Positions 50,741 through 59,703 of a stretch of 64,000 bases of DNA are shown piece by piece. The notes under the pieces were generated by a model that saw nothing but the letters and a program-made list of their open reading frames with translations, had not been told where the DNA came from and did no database searches. How positions within the stretch are numbered: position 1 is the first letter of the stretch; every line of letters begins with the position of its first letter. The translations under genes were made by a program, and so were the position numbers. The DNA comes from HLUCCA09 sp039822045 (GTDB lineage Bacteria > Pseudomonadota > Alphaproteobacteria > Rhodobacterales > Rhodobacteraceae): positions 124,001-188,000 of the forward strand of contig JBCBMY010000005.1 in the NCBI GenBank assembly GCA_039822045.1, read 5' to 3'.

Positions 50741-52621
50741 GTGACTACCAGCGTCAAGGCAATAGAGCAGACCGCCACAAGCACTGGCGGCCCGAGTCGT
50801 GACGCGGCGCTTCTCGGCCACGATATTCGGGCCGCCGTGTCTGACATGATGGGCGGCCTGCACCTGCTTGAGGATCACATGCACGATCCTGAAGCCCGCC
50901 TCCATCTCGACCGTGTTCGCGCCGTGGCCGAAAGCCTGAGCCGGATGGTTTGCCACAGCATGGCAGTGGTGAGTGGCGACGGCGATGCGGCCACCGACGC
51001 GTTCGCCGAAAAGGGACATGTCCTGCTCGACGTACTTCGGGATGTGGAGCTGCGCTGGGCAACTCACGTCGCCCAGGCCGGCCTCTCCCTGAAGACCGAT
51101 CTCGCGGCCGACTTGCCGATTCTGATCGGAACGGATCGTTTGATGCTCGAGCGCATCCTGTCCAACCTCATCGACAACGCCGCCAAGTACGCCGATTTCG
51201 GGACGATAACGCTGTGCGCCGACATGCGCAGCGGCGGCGAGCTCAGGTTCACCGTGCGCGATCAGGGACCCGGCTTCACCGCCGCCGCCCTGCGCCAGGT
51301 CTTTGAGTTCAGAGCACGCCCTGAGGGAATGACGCAACCCGGCTCCGGCATGGGCCTCCACATCGCCAATGCTATGGCCGATCGACTGGGCGGTCGCCTC
51401 TCGGTCAGCAATCTGGTGCCCGAGGGTGGTGGTCCCGCGCGCGGCGCCGAAGTCTCTTTGATATTGCCGGCGGCAAGCTGGCGCTCGAGCCGCGACACCC
51501 CCATCCCCGGCGCCCTGCCCGACCTGTCCGGCAAGACGGTTCTCGTCGCCGAAGACACCGCCGCCAGTCGCATCGTGCTCTGCCGCATGATGGAACATAT
51601 GGGCGCAACCTGCCACTTCGTAGAGAACGGGCGCGCCGCGCGCGACGCACTGTCGGATGGCGGCTTCGACCTTGCCCTCGTCGATATCGAGATGCCGCTG
51701 AAATCCGGGATCGACGTCATCGCAGAGACGCGCGCCTTGCCCGGACCACGCGGTCGGATCCCCATCCTTGCCGTCACCGCCTATGTTCTCGGGAGCCACC
51801 GCGAGACAATCTACAACGCAGGCGCTGACGGGATCGTCGCCAAGCCGGTCATGAGCCTTGCGGCCTTCGGAGAAGCCGTGGCTGCCCTTCTTCGACGGGC
51901 AGACCGGTCCGTCGGCGGACGGTCACCAAGCACGGCTCGGAAGTGCGTATTGCGTGAGGTGGATACGCCCACCCTGCCCGAACGGAAGTCGGACGTCGCC
52001 GAAACCGAACACCGGTGCGGATCGGTCGATCGGCTCACCGTCGACAGCCGGCCATTTGATGCGGCTCCCGCCAATTTGCGCGCACCGCTTTCTGAGCACG
52101 AGAGTTCAAACAGCCCAGGCAGCGCTAGCATCCACATCCCGGGGCGAACGCCCTCGCCCCCCGTACACTCGTTGAATCGCACACTCCCGGCCCCCCTCCC
52201 AACTCGGCCGTGTTCCAATCCGCCTCCCGGAAGTCTCAACTCTCCAGAAGGGGCGCCCGGGATCGACCCCGCCCGCATGTCACATCTCCTCGACCTTGCC
52301 GGCCCGTCTGGGCGCGAAGAGCTCCTGTCGCGCCTCGCCCTCGATCTCAGCCGGTCCGACCGGACGCTCTCCGACGGGATCTCCGGGCATGACCTGGACA
52401 GCGTGCGCTCTGCCACACATGTGCTCATCTCGCTGTCGGGTGCCGTCGGCGCCTCTGCGCTCCAGACCTGTATGGAAACGATGAACGAGGCTGCTCACCG
52501 CGACGACTGGGTCGAGGTCGAGCGAGGTGCCCGCCAATCCCAGAATATGCTGACGCGCGTTCGCCGTGAAATTGATGAGACCTGGCAGGCGCTCGGCACG
52601 CCTTATCTGGCCGGTCACTGA
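50741..52621 (+). CDS. Cytosolic hybrid histidine kinase (HK-REC-HPt)
   Basis: 626 residues from GTG 50741 (AGGGA upstream). There is no transmembrane segment and no sensor domain: a HisKA-like dimer helix starts at once with His27 in LLGHDIRAAV, then a HATPase domain (NLIDNAAKY, DQGPGF, GSGMGLHIA). A receiver follows with Asp315 in LVDIEMPL, then a Ser/Pro-rich linker of about 120 residues (about 390-510), then an HPt domain with His560 in ATHVLISLSG. This is a full phosphorelay in one chain. It is 10 bp before a LuxO-type activator, its likely target. Confidence 0.9.
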   Translation: MTTSVKAIEQTATSTGGPSRDAALLGHDIRAAVSDMMGGLHLLEDHMHDPEARLHLDRVRAVAESLSRMVCHSMAVVSGDGDAATDAFAEKGHVLLDVLRDVELRWATHVAQAGLSLKTDLAADLPILIGTDRLMLERILSNLIDNAAKYADFGTITLCADMRSGGELRFTVRDQGPGFTAAALRQVFEFRARPEGMTQPGSGMGLHIANAMADRLGGRLSVSNLVPEGGGPARGAEVSLILPAASWRSSRDTPIPGALPDLSGKTVLVAEDTAASRIVLCRMMEHMGATCHFVENGRAARDALSDGGFDLALVDIEMPLKSGIDVIAETRALPGPRGRIPILAVTAYVLGSHRETIYNAGADGIVAKPVMSLAAFGEAVAALLRRADRSVGGRSPSTARKCVLREVDTPTLPERKSDVAETEHRCGSVDRLTVDSRPFDAAPANLRAPLSEHESSNSPGSASIHIPGRTPSPPVHSLNRTLPAPLPTRPCSNPPPGSLNSPEGAPGIDPARMSHLLDLAGPSGREELLSRLALDLSRSDRTLSDGISGHDLDSVRSATHVLISLSGAVGASALQTCMETMNEAAHRDDWVEVERGARQSQNMLTRVRREIDETWQALGTPYLAGH

Positions 52622-52631
52622 GGGGGTCTGT

Positions 52632-54068
52632 TTGTCGCGTACCGTCCTGCTGATCGAGGACACGATCTCCCTTCAAATGGTCTACGCCGCGGTGCTGCGG
52701 AATGCGGGCTTCGAGGTCCAGACTGCAGCCACCGCGCAGGAAGGCTGGGAGGCGTTCTGTGCTGCGCCGCCCCGGGCCGTGCTGCTCGACCTGATGCTGC
52801 CCGACCGAGACGGCCTGGAGCTGATGCGGGATATGCTCGACCATGCTCCCGGCACCTGCGTGGTCGTGGTCACCGCAAACGGCTCAATCAACCGAGCCGT
52901 CCAAGCCATTCGCGCCGGCGCGCAGGAGTTTCTCGTCAAACCGTTCGACGAAGGCCGGATGCTGAATGCCATACGGAATGCCACCCGCGAGCCTGCCTCC
53001 GCCGGGGGCGCTCCTGCTCCGGGCGACGGTCTGCCTCAGCCCGTCTCGTTTGCAGGCTTCATCGGCTCTTCGCCCATCATGCAGGATCTCTATGCCAAGG
53101 TCCGCGCCGTCGCATCCTCGATGGCTACGATCTTCCTCTCCGGCGAAAGCGGCACAGGCAAAGAGGTTTGCGCGCAGGCCGTCCATGACAGCTCGTCACG
53201 CGCCTCGGGCCCGCTTGTCCCGGTCAATTGCGGTGCGATCCCTCAGGAGTTGATGGAGTCCGAGCTCTTCGGTCACCTGAAGGGCTCGTTCACCGGCGCG
53301 ATCTCCGACAAACTCGGTGCCGCCGCCGCCGCCGACGGGGGAACCCTCTTTCTCGACGAGATCTGCGAGATGAACATCGCGCTGCAGACGAAGCTTCTGC
53401 GCTTCCTGCAGACGTCCACGATTCAGCCCGTCGGTGCCGTCCAACCCCGCAAGATCAACGTCCGGATCATCTGCGCCACCAACCGCGATCCGTTCGAAGA
53501 GGTACGAAGGGGCCGGTTCCGGCAAGACTTGTTCTACCGACTCCATGTCGTCCCGTTGCATCTGCCGCCGTTGCGTGCGCGCGGGGAAGACGTGATCGAG
53601 ATCGCGGAGGCAATGTTGGCACGCTATGCCGCCGAGGAGAACAAGTCCCTCTCTAGGCTCGACGCAGAGGTGCGTGCCCTCTTCCTCGACCACCCGTGGC
53701 CCGGAAACGTACGCCAACTTCTCAACACGATGCGCAACATCGTGGTGCTGCACGACGGCGACGTCGTAACCTACGACATGCTGCCCCGCGCCCTGCTCGC
53801 CGATCTTCCGCCCAATGGCCACCATGCCAGAGATCTGCGCGCCGCAAACGGCCCCGCCCGACCCGCCGTACCCGTACGCAATCCCCTCGAGCCTCTCCTC
53901 GGCAAGACGCTGGCAGAGATCGAGCGCATCGTGATCGAGGAGACCATCGAGCGCTGCGGCGGATCCGTTCCGAAGGCCGCCCGCTCGCTCGATGTCTCGC
54001 CGTCGACGATCTACCGAAAGCGCGAGGCATGGGGCGAAGCCCCGCGCAAGACGCGCCACCAGGTCTGA
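52632..54068 (+). CDS. LuxO/NtrC-type sigma-54 response regulator
   Basis: 478 residues from TTG 52632, with GAGGGGG six bases upstream. The receiver has Asp53 in LLDLMLPDRDG and Lys in FLVKPF. The AAA+ core has Walker A GESGTGKE (about 170), the sigma-54 contact loop GSFTGA (about 218, Ser in place of the usual Ala), Walker B GGTLFLDEI and the R-finger region FRQDLFYRL. A Fis-type HTH ends the protein (GSVPKAARSLDVSPSTIYRK). It activates sigma-54 promoters when phosphorylated, presumably by the adjacent HK-REC-HPt kinase. Confidence 0.94.
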   Translation: MSRTVLLIEDTISLQMVYAAVLRNAGFEVQTAATAQEGWEAFCAAPPRAVLLDLMLPDRDGLELMRDMLDHAPGTCVVVVTANGSINRAVQAIRAGAQEFLVKPFDEGRMLNAIRNATREPASAGGAPAPGDGLPQPVSFAGFIGSSPIMQDLYAKVRAVASSMATIFLSGESGTGKEVCAQAVHDSSSRASGPLVPVNCGAIPQELMESELFGHLKGSFTGAISDKLGAAAAADGGTLFLDEICEMNIALQTKLLRFLQTSTIQPVGAVQPRKINVRIICATNRDPFEEVRRGRFRQDLFYRLHVVPLHLPPLRARGEDVIEIAEAMLARYAAEENKSLSRLDAEVRALFLDHPWPGNVRQLLNTMRNIVVLHDGDVVTYDMLPRALLADLPPNGHHARDLRAANGPARPAVPVRNPLEPLLGKTLAEIERIVIEETIERCGGSVPKAARSLDVSPSTIYRKREAWGEAPRKTRHQV

Positions 54069-54098
54069 GCTTTCCGAAACCGGCCCTTGTCCGGGCCC

Positions 54099-54860
54099 CT
54101 AGGTGAACTGCTCGCGGATCAGCCGCTCCTCCAGGCCATGGCCGGGATCGAACAGAATATGATGAGAGATGGTCAGTTCGCTGCGCACGATAACCGTCAC
54201 CACGTCCCTGACCGCGCGCGCATCGGCCTCCGCCATCACGGGGCGCTTCTTCGGCTGCAGCACGTCAAACCGCACCTCGGCGGATTTTGGCAGAAGCGCG
54301 CCTCGCCAGCGCCGTGGCCGGAAGGCCGCCATCGCCGTCAGCGCCAACACGTCCGACCCGATGGGCAGAATCGGCCCGTGCGCCGAGTAGTTATAGGCCG
54401 TGGATCCCGCCGGCGTGCATACCAGCGCCCCATCGCACACCAATTCCTCCATCCGCACGCGCTCATCTACCGAGATCTTGAGCTTTGCCGCCTGCGGCCC
54501 CTGGCGAAGAAGGGACACCTCATTGATTGCCAGAGCATCGGTCGCCTGACCGTCCGCGCTCATAGCGCGCATCGCAAGAGGGTTGAGCACGGCCTCCTCC
54601 GCCGCGTTCAGCCGCTCCAACAGTCCGGGCTCGCTATAGGTATTCATCAGAAAGCCGATGGTGCCGCAATTCATGCCATAGACCGGCAGGTGCAGTTGCT
54701 CCGTTTGGTGAAGCGTCTCAAGCATGAACCCGTCGCCGCCGAGGGCAACGACGACATCGGCCGTCTCGACGGCCACGTCGCCATACCGTGCCACAAGGGC
54801 GCGCCGCGCCTCCTGCGCGATTTGCGTCGCGCTGGCCGCAAAGGCGATCTTGGTGATCAT
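54099..54860 (-). CDS. nadK: NAD kinase
   Basis: 253 residues. The NAD-kinase motif ALGGDGFML is at 39-47 (GGDG 41-44), and YGMNCGTIGFL and a later TPAGSTAYNYSAHGPILP (the conserved TxAGSTAY loop) follow. It phosphorylates NAD to NADP, using ATP or polyphosphate. It is convergent with the sigma-54 regulator gene and divergent from glyA, standing as a single gene. NADPH demand of the nearby malic enzyme is a loose link only. Confidence 0.95.
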   Translation of the reverse strand: MITKIAFAASATQIAQEARRALVARYGDVAVETADVVVALGGDGFMLETLHQTEQLHLPVYGMNCGTIGFLMNTYSEPGLLERLNAAEEAVLNPLAMRAMSADGQATDALAINEVSLLRQGPQAAKLKISVDERVRMEELVCDGALVCTPAGSTAYNYSAHGPILPIGSDVLALTAMAAFRPRRWRGALLPKSAEVRFDVLQPKKRPVMAEADARAVRDVVTVIVRSELTISHHILFDPGHGLEERLIREQFT

Positions 54861-55182
54861 GGAGCCTCCCCCGCCGCCTTCCGGCCGTGTCGCCAGCTAA
54901 GCCGGTGACGGAGCCGACCGCAAGGCCGACCAAACGGTCAGGGGCGGCCCGGCGTCCAAGCCCTGTCGACGGCTCTGGCGGCGCCGATCGCATCCCTCGG
55001 GATCCGCGACTCCAGCCCTGCTCGACCCAGTCCAACTCCGCCAGGAGAGTGCGCATGCGCCCTAGCGGCGGCACCGATGCCGTCTTCCGAACACAGCGTG
55101 CCGCAATATACGCTTTTCCCGCGTGCCCGCTTGCTCTACACCGCGTGCGGACCACGCTCCGGCCATCGAAGAGGACAAGTCT
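54861..55182. other. Divergent region between nadK and glyA
   Basis: 322 bp without a supported gene; frames are short and Pro/Arg rich. It should contain the promoters of nadK (minus) and glyA (plus). I see no clear -35/-10 pair, riboswitch or purine-repressor-like dyad. The glyA ribosome binding site GAGGA lies near 55170. Confidence 0.5.
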
Positions 55183-56478
55183 ATGAACGCCCCCCATCGC
55201 GACGACGGCTTCTTCACCGAAACGCTCGCCAGCCGCGACCCAGAACTCGCCGCCGCCATCGGAAGCGAACTCGGCCGTCAGCGCGACGAGATCGAGCTCA
55301 TCGCGTCCGAAAACATTGTCTCCGCCGCGGTGCTCGAGGCGCAGGGCTCGGTGCTCACGAACAAGTATGCCGAGGGCTATCCTGGCCGTCGGTACTATGG
55401 CGGGTGCCAGTTCGTCGATGTCGCCGAGCAGCTTGCGATCGACCGCGCCAAACAGCTCTTTGGCTGCGGCTTCGCCAATGTTCAGCCGAACTCCGGCTCA
55501 CAGGCCAACCAGGGCGTGTTCACGGCCCTCTTGCAGCCCGGAGACACGATCCTCGGCATGTCGCTCGATGCAGGCGGCCACCTCACCCACGGCGCCCGGC
55601 CCAACCAGTCCGGCAAGTGGTTCAACGCAGTCCAGTATGGCGTGCGGGAAGACACCCTCGATGTCGACTATGATCAGGTCGAGGCGCTCGCCCTTGAGCA
55701 CAAGCCAGCGATGATCATCGCCGGCGGCTCCGCGATCCCGCGTCAGCTCGATTTCGCACGCTTCCGAGCGATCGCCGACAAGATGGGCGCATGGCTCCTG
55801 GCCGATGTGGCGCACTATGCAGGCCTGATCGCGGCCGGTGTCTATCCCTCGCCATTCCCGCATGTCCACGCGGCCACGACGACGACCCACAAAACGCTGC
55901 GCGGGCCCCGCGGCGGCATGATCCTCACCGATGACGAGGCGCTTGCGAAGAAGTTCAACTCCGCGATCTTTCCCGGCATTCAGGGCGGCCCCCTGATGCA
56001 TGTCATCGCGGCCAAGGCCGTGGCGTTCGGCGAGGCGCTCCGGCCGGAATTCCGTGCCTACCAGGAACAGGTGATTGCAAATGCTCAGGCCCTTGGCGAA
56101 GCGCTGAAGGACGGGGGGCTCGACCTCGTGACCGGGGGCACCGACAGCCATCTGCTCCTTGTCGATCTCCGACCGAAAGCGGTGAAAGGCAACGCAACAG
56201 AGAAGGCGCTCGGGCGCGCCCATATCACCTGCAACAAGAACGGCATTCCCTTCGACACCGAGAAGCCCATGATCACCTCAGGCATCCGCCTCGGCTCGCC
56301 GGCGGGCACGACGCGCGGCTTCGGCACACCTGAGTTCGCCCAGATCGGGCGCTGGATTTGTCAGGTGGTCGACGGGCTCGCGGCGCACGGTGAAGACGGC
56401 AATGGGGCAACCGAGGCTAGGGTCAAAGCCGAGGTCCAGGAGCTCTGCGGTCGCTTCCCTCTCTATCCCGGGCTCTGA
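55183..56478 (+). CDS. glyA: Serine hydroxymethyltransferase
   Basis: 431 residues from ATG 55183. The PLP-binding Lys is Lys237 in TTTHKTLRGPRGG; ELIASENIVS and NVQPNSGSQANQ, VDYDQVEALA and GGTDSHLLLVDLR are family motifs, all intact. It interconverts serine and glycine with tetrahydrofolate, giving one-carbon units. It precedes a DUF1178 gene by 46 bp, a common pairing in alphaproteobacteria. Confidence 0.97.
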   Translation: MNAPHRDDGFFTETLASRDPELAAAIGSELGRQRDEIELIASENIVSAAVLEAQGSVLTNKYAEGYPGRRYYGGCQFVDVAEQLAIDRAKQLFGCGFANVQPNSGSQANQGVFTALLQPGDTILGMSLDAGGHLTHGARPNQSGKWFNAVQYGVREDTLDVDYDQVEALALEHKPAMIIAGGSAIPRQLDFARFRAIADKMGAWLLADVAHYAGLIAAGVYPSPFPHVHAATTTTHKTLRGPRGGMILTDDEALAKKFNSAIFPGIQGGPLMHVIAAKAVAFGEALRPEFRAYQEQVIANAQALGEALKDGGLDLVTGGTDSHLLLVDLRPKAVKGNATEKALGRAHITCNKNGIPFDTEKPMITSGIRLGSPAGTTRGFGTPEFAQIGRWICQVVDGLAAHGEDGNGATEARVKAEVQELCGRFPLYPGL

Positions 56479-56524
56479 CAGCGAAAGCTTGCATTAACGG
56501 GACCAGCCGATACATGGTCTCGCG

Positions 56525-56989
56525 ATGATCAAGTACAGCCTGAAATGCACCGAGGGCCACACCTTCGACAGTTGGTTTGCCAGCGCCGACGCCTATGACG
56601 ACCTCGCCGGCGCTGGCAGGCTGTCCTGCGCCATTTGCGGCATCGCATCGGTAGAAAAGGCAATGATGGCGCCACGCGTCGCCACCAAGGATCTCCCGGA
56701 AGGGCCCACACCCGCCGCGCCAGACCCGTCGCCATCGCCGCCCGCGACGCCGCTAGCCGCCCCCGGCTCGCCCGAAGAGGCGGCCTTGGCCGCCCTCCGG
56801 GCCAAAGTGGAAGCAACGACCGAAGATGTCGGATCGCAGTTCGCCGACGAGGCGCGCGCCATCCACAATGGCGCCGCGCCGGAACGGGCCATCCGGGGAC
56901 AGGCGAAGCCCAAAGAAGCCCGCGCTCTGATCGAGGACGGCGTCCCGATCCTTCCTCTGCCCTTCCCGCCGACCCGCCAGGTTAACTGA
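56525..56989 (+). CDS. DUF1178 family protein
   Basis: 154 residues. The start MIKYSLKCTEGHTFDSWF is diagnostic for DUF1178, with a CAICG zinc-type cysteine pair around residue 40 and a MAPRVA segment. A Pro/Ala-rich linker (about 60-85) and the end (QAKPKEARALIEDGVPILPLPF) match the family. The function is unknown, possibly regulatory. It overlaps the start of the SDR gene by 1 bp. Confidence 0.92.
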   Translation: MIKYSLKCTEGHTFDSWFASADAYDDLAGAGRLSCAICGIASVEKAMMAPRVATKDLPEGPTPAAPDPSPSPPATPLAAPGSPEEAALAALRAKVEATTEDVGSQFADEARAIHNGAAPERAIRGQAKPKEARALIEDGVPILPLPFPPTRQVN

Positions 56990-57675
56990 TGGCACCGGCG
57001 CCTCTGACCAGCTTGGTGACAGGCGCACGGCGCGGGATCGGCGCCGCCCTCGTCCAGCGCCTCGTCGAACGCGGCCCCGTGCTCGCCTGCGCAAGGCCGC
57101 CCGTGCCCGCTGAGGGCCCCGCTGAGTGGCTGCCGCTCGACGTGGCGCAGCCCGAGCAGTTCGACGCGCTGGAACGCAGCCTCGATGGCCGGCCCGTTGA
57201 CCTCGTTGTCTGCAACGCCGGACTCTATGCAGACCGGGGCGAGAACCTGGCCGATGGATATCCCGTGCATATGTGGGCCGATACGTTCGCCGTGAACGTC
57301 ACCGGCGTCTTTCAGACAGTACAGGCGCTCCTGCCCTCGCTGCAGGCTGCCGCCGATGCGCACGGCGTCGCGCGGATCGCCATCGTGAGTTCCCAGATGG
57401 GATCGAGCGAGCGTGCATCGGGAGGCTCCTACATCTATCGCGCGTCGAAAGCCGCCGCGACCAACCTTGCCCGCAATCTCGCAAGCGACCTGCGCGGCCT
57501 CGGGATTGCCGTAGCGGCCTATCATCCCGGCTGGGTTCGCACCGACATGGGCGGCGCGTCAGCGGCGATTTCGGTGGACGAAAGCGCTGACGGCCTGATG
57601 GCGCGGTTCGACGCCCTGTCGCTTGAAACGACCGGACAGTTCCTGACATGGGACGGTCGGCTGCACCCGTTCTGA
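56989..57675 (+). CDS. Short-chain dehydrogenase/reductase
   Basis: 228 residues, coupled to the DUF1178 gene by a 1-bp overlap. The cofactor motif TGARRGIGAAL (TGxxxGIG), NAG (CNAGLYA), the catalytic Ser in VSSQMGS and YRASK (YxxxK) are all present, so it should be active. The short length and Rossmann core are classical. The substrate is unknown; it resembles C-factor/CsgA-like SDRs. Confidence 0.92.
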   Translation: MAPAPLTSLVTGARRGIGAALVQRLVERGPVLACARPPVPAEGPAEWLPLDVAQPEQFDALERSLDGRPVDLVVCNAGLYADRGENLADGYPVHMWADTFAVNVTGVFQTVQALLPSLQAAADAHGVARIAIVSSQMGSSERASGGSYIYRASKAAATNLARNLASDLRGLGIAVAAYHPGWVRTDMGGASAAISVDESADGLMARFDALSLETTGQFLTWDGRLHPF

Positions 57676-57687
57676 GCCCACGCGCCG

Positions 57688-57737
57688 CAAATTCCTTGTC
57701 CAAGGAATTTGCAAAAGTCTTGTCTCAAGACTTTTGC
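57688..57737. terminator. Two perfect tandem hairpins between convergent genes
   Basis: CAAATTCCTTG (57688-57698) pairs with CAAGGAATTTG (57701-57711), and GCAAAAGTCTTG (57711-57722) with CAAGACTTTTGC (57726-57737): 11- and 12-bp perfect stems that touch at 57711. The second overlaps the stop codon region of the minus-strand EamA gene. A-rich and T-rich edges make each a bidirectional intrinsic terminator for the SDR and EamA genes. Confidence 0.75.
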
Positions 57738-58642
57738 GCCGCGCGCTTCAGGTGCGCCTCGCGAAGAGCAATGTAGCTCACCGCCGCCATGATCAGCAGT
57801 CCGCCAGCCACCACCCAGCCATCCACCGGCTCGCCAAAGAACAGTGCGCCAACGCTCACGGCCCACACCAGCTGCAGGAAGGTCACGGGCTGGGTCACCG
57901 CGAGTGGCCCCGCCTGAAAGGCCAGTGTCATCGTGTAGTGTCCGGCCGTTGCGAAAGCCGCCACAAGCATCAGCCAGGCAAGCTCTTCCAGCGTCGGGGG
58001 AACCCACACCGCCATCGCGACCGGAGCAAGAATGACGGTCACCGTGACCGAAAGCGACCCCACGATGACTGCCGGCGTCGCCATCCCACTCAGCCGCTTG
58101 GCCAACAGATAGGAGCCTGCGAGGCTTATCGCGCAGAGAACCATGGCCAGATGACCCGTCGAAAGCTCACGTACCCCGGGTCGCAGGATCAAGAGGGCCC
58201 CCGCCATGGCCGCCAAAACGGCCAAGATCCGTCGCACCGCCAGCCGCTCTCCCAAAAACAGTGCCGCGCCCAGGGTCACATAGACCGGGGTCATGTAGTT
58301 CATCGCCGTCACCTCTGCGATGGTGATCTGGGTCATGCCATAGAACCAAAGGATCACGCCTCCGGCATGCGCGAGCCCCCGTAACGTGAAGAGCTTCAGA
58401 GCGCGCGAGGTCAAGCGCGCCGCACGCAATTGCGGCCACATCGGGATGAGGAACACCAGGCCCAGCGCATACCTAAGGAAAGCGGACTCCGCTGCAGGGA
58501 TCCGGTCTCCCAAGTGTTTCACAGTGGCCGTCACGCCCACGAACATCAGCCCTGTGACAACCATCCAGGCTGCGGCAATCACCGGCCGGTCGCCCTGAAC
58601 GGTCGTCTCTTGCGTCGTGGGAAGGTCGGGGGCGGCCGGCAT
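57725..58642 (-). CDS. EamA/DMT-family transporter
   Basis: 305 residues with ten transmembrane helices in two EamA repeats (about 20-150 and 165-290). Typical EamA stretches are TAINYMTPVYVTLGAALFLGE-like (read as MNYMTPVYVTLGA) and the second-repeat VTFLQLVWAVSVGALFFGEP. The substrate is unknown. It is convergent with the SDR gene through the double hairpin. Confidence 0.9.
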   Translation of the reverse strand: MPAAPDLPTTQETTVQGDRPVIAAAWMVVTGLMFVGVTATVKHLGDRIPAAESAFLRYALGLVFLIPMWPQLRAARLTSRALKLFTLRGLAHAGGVILWFYGMTQITIAEVTAMNYMTPVYVTLGAALFLGERLAVRRILAVLAAMAGALLILRPGVRELSTGHLAMVLCAISLAGSYLLAKRLSGMATPAVIVGSLSVTVTVILAPVAMAVWVPPTLEELAWLMLVAAFATAGHYTMTLAFQAGPLAVTQPVTFLQLVWAVSVGALFFGEPVDGWVVAGGLLIMAAVSYIALREAHLKRAAQKS

Positions 58643-58927
58643 ACCCCGCCCCTACGCCCCTCGACCCTGGGTCACAAGCGCCTTGGACGGCGGCTCACCC
58701 GCCAACCGCCGCACGGGCGTGCTCCTCGCCCTTGGGCGAAATCACAAGCGCCTCGTTCCCCTTGAACCAAACGGACCGTCCGAAGCTCGCTGCATTGCGG
58801 GCACCCGATGCCGTTCGCTCCGGATGGCGATGTCTATGCTGTCACCGCGTTCGATGCGCAGACTGGGCAACACGGTCCCGATACCGCCCCGTCTCATTCA
58901 AGGCCTCCCGACGTTGCGGGCGGCACG
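58643..58927. other. Intergenic stretch between the EamA and LysE genes
   Basis: 285 bp. I see no complete gene: a minus-strand frame near 58740-58890 (about 50 codons) has no family match. It should hold the promoter of the EamA gene at its left end and the 3' end of the LysE-family gene at its right. Confidence 0.45.
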
Positions 58928-59539
58928 CTAGCCCAGCGCCAACTTGAGCGCGATGGCCCACATGATCGCGCCAATTGCCGCTTCCATCACCCGCCACGCG
59001 CCCGGCCGGGCAAACACCGGTGCAAGTGCCCGGGCTCCGTATCCCAGCGTGGTGAAGAACACGAAGGAGGCCGTCATCGCACCCGCGCCAAACGCGGTGC
59101 GTTGGCCATCCCACGTGCTCGCAACCGACCCCAACAAAACGACGGTGTCGAGATAAACATGGGGGTTGAGCCAGGTCAGAGCCAGCGCCGTGGCAATCAC
59201 TGCTCCGAGCCCGCGCCGTGTCTCCGATGCCGGGTCAAGCGCCGCGCCGCCGCGCCACGCCGCGCGAAACGACACAGCGCCATAGCCAATCAGGAACGCC
59301 ACGCCACCCCAACGCATCGCAGAGGCGAGCCACGGCACCGCCTCAGCCAGGGCGCCAAAACCGGCCACACCGACAGCAATCAAAACCGCGTCCGAGATCG
59401 CACACACGGCCACGACCGCTGCGATGTGCTCCTTCCGGAGACCCTGCCGCAGGACGAATGCATTCTGCGCCCCAATGGCGAGGATCAAGGAGAGGCCAAG
59501 GCCGAACCCGGCCGCCGCGGCCTGCCAAGTGGGACTCAT
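58928..59539 (-). CDS. LysE/ArgO-family amino-acid exporter
   Basis: 203 residues, five to six transmembrane helices. The start GFGLGLSLILAIGAQNAFVLRQGLR is the LysE/ArgO signature (AxGAQNxFVLRQG), and WLNPHVYLDTVVLLG is also typical. It exports arginine or lysine. Its upstream region contains the seven-copy CATAYG array; family members are often controlled by LysR-type ArgP, but such a gene is not adjacent here. Confidence 0.93.
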   Translation of the reverse strand: MSPTWQAAAAGFGLGLSLILAIGAQNAFVLRQGLRKEHIAAVVAVCAISDAVLIAVGVAGFGALAEAVPWLASAMRWGGVAFLIGYGAVSFRAAWRGGAALDPASETRRGLGAVIATALALTWLNPHVYLDTVVLLGSVASTWDGQRTAFGAGAMTASFVFFTTLGYGARALAPVFARPGAWRVMEAAIGAIMWAIALKLALG

Positions 59540-59609
59540 TTGAGCGCTCGCCGCCCCGTACGAGACAGGCCGCGCGGATCCCTACGATATCTTCGGGTTT
59601 GGGCAAGAG

Positions 59610-59683
59610 TCATATGATGACTCATATGGTATTCATATGCTTCTCATATGCTTTTCATACGAAAGTCATACGCTACTCATATG
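59610..59683. repeat. Seven CATAYG motifs in an 11-bp period
   Basis: TCATATG/TCATACG occurs seven times with the hexamer at 59611, 59623, 59634, 59645, 59656, 59667 and 59678. The steps are 12, 11, 11, 11, 11 and 11 bp. The seven bases TCATAYG are kept and the 4-bp spacers vary. It lies 72-144 bp upstream of the lysE start and just after the yebC stop. Direct 7-bp repeats with a 4-bp spacer are the layout of OmpR/PhoB-type binding sites, here in an unusually long run on one DNA face. The regulator is unknown. Confidence 0.85.
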
Positions 59684-59703
59684 CGCTGCGAAGGACCCGA
59701 AGG

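Noticed and set aside
58740..58896. Possible 50-codon minus-strand gene between the EamA and LysE genes
   Set aside because: No ribosome binding site or family likeness, and codon use is not convincing.
59610..59683. CATAYG array considered as a CRISPR array
   Set aside because: Repeat and spacer are far too short (7 and 4 bp) and no cas gene is present; the helical spacing fits protein binding.
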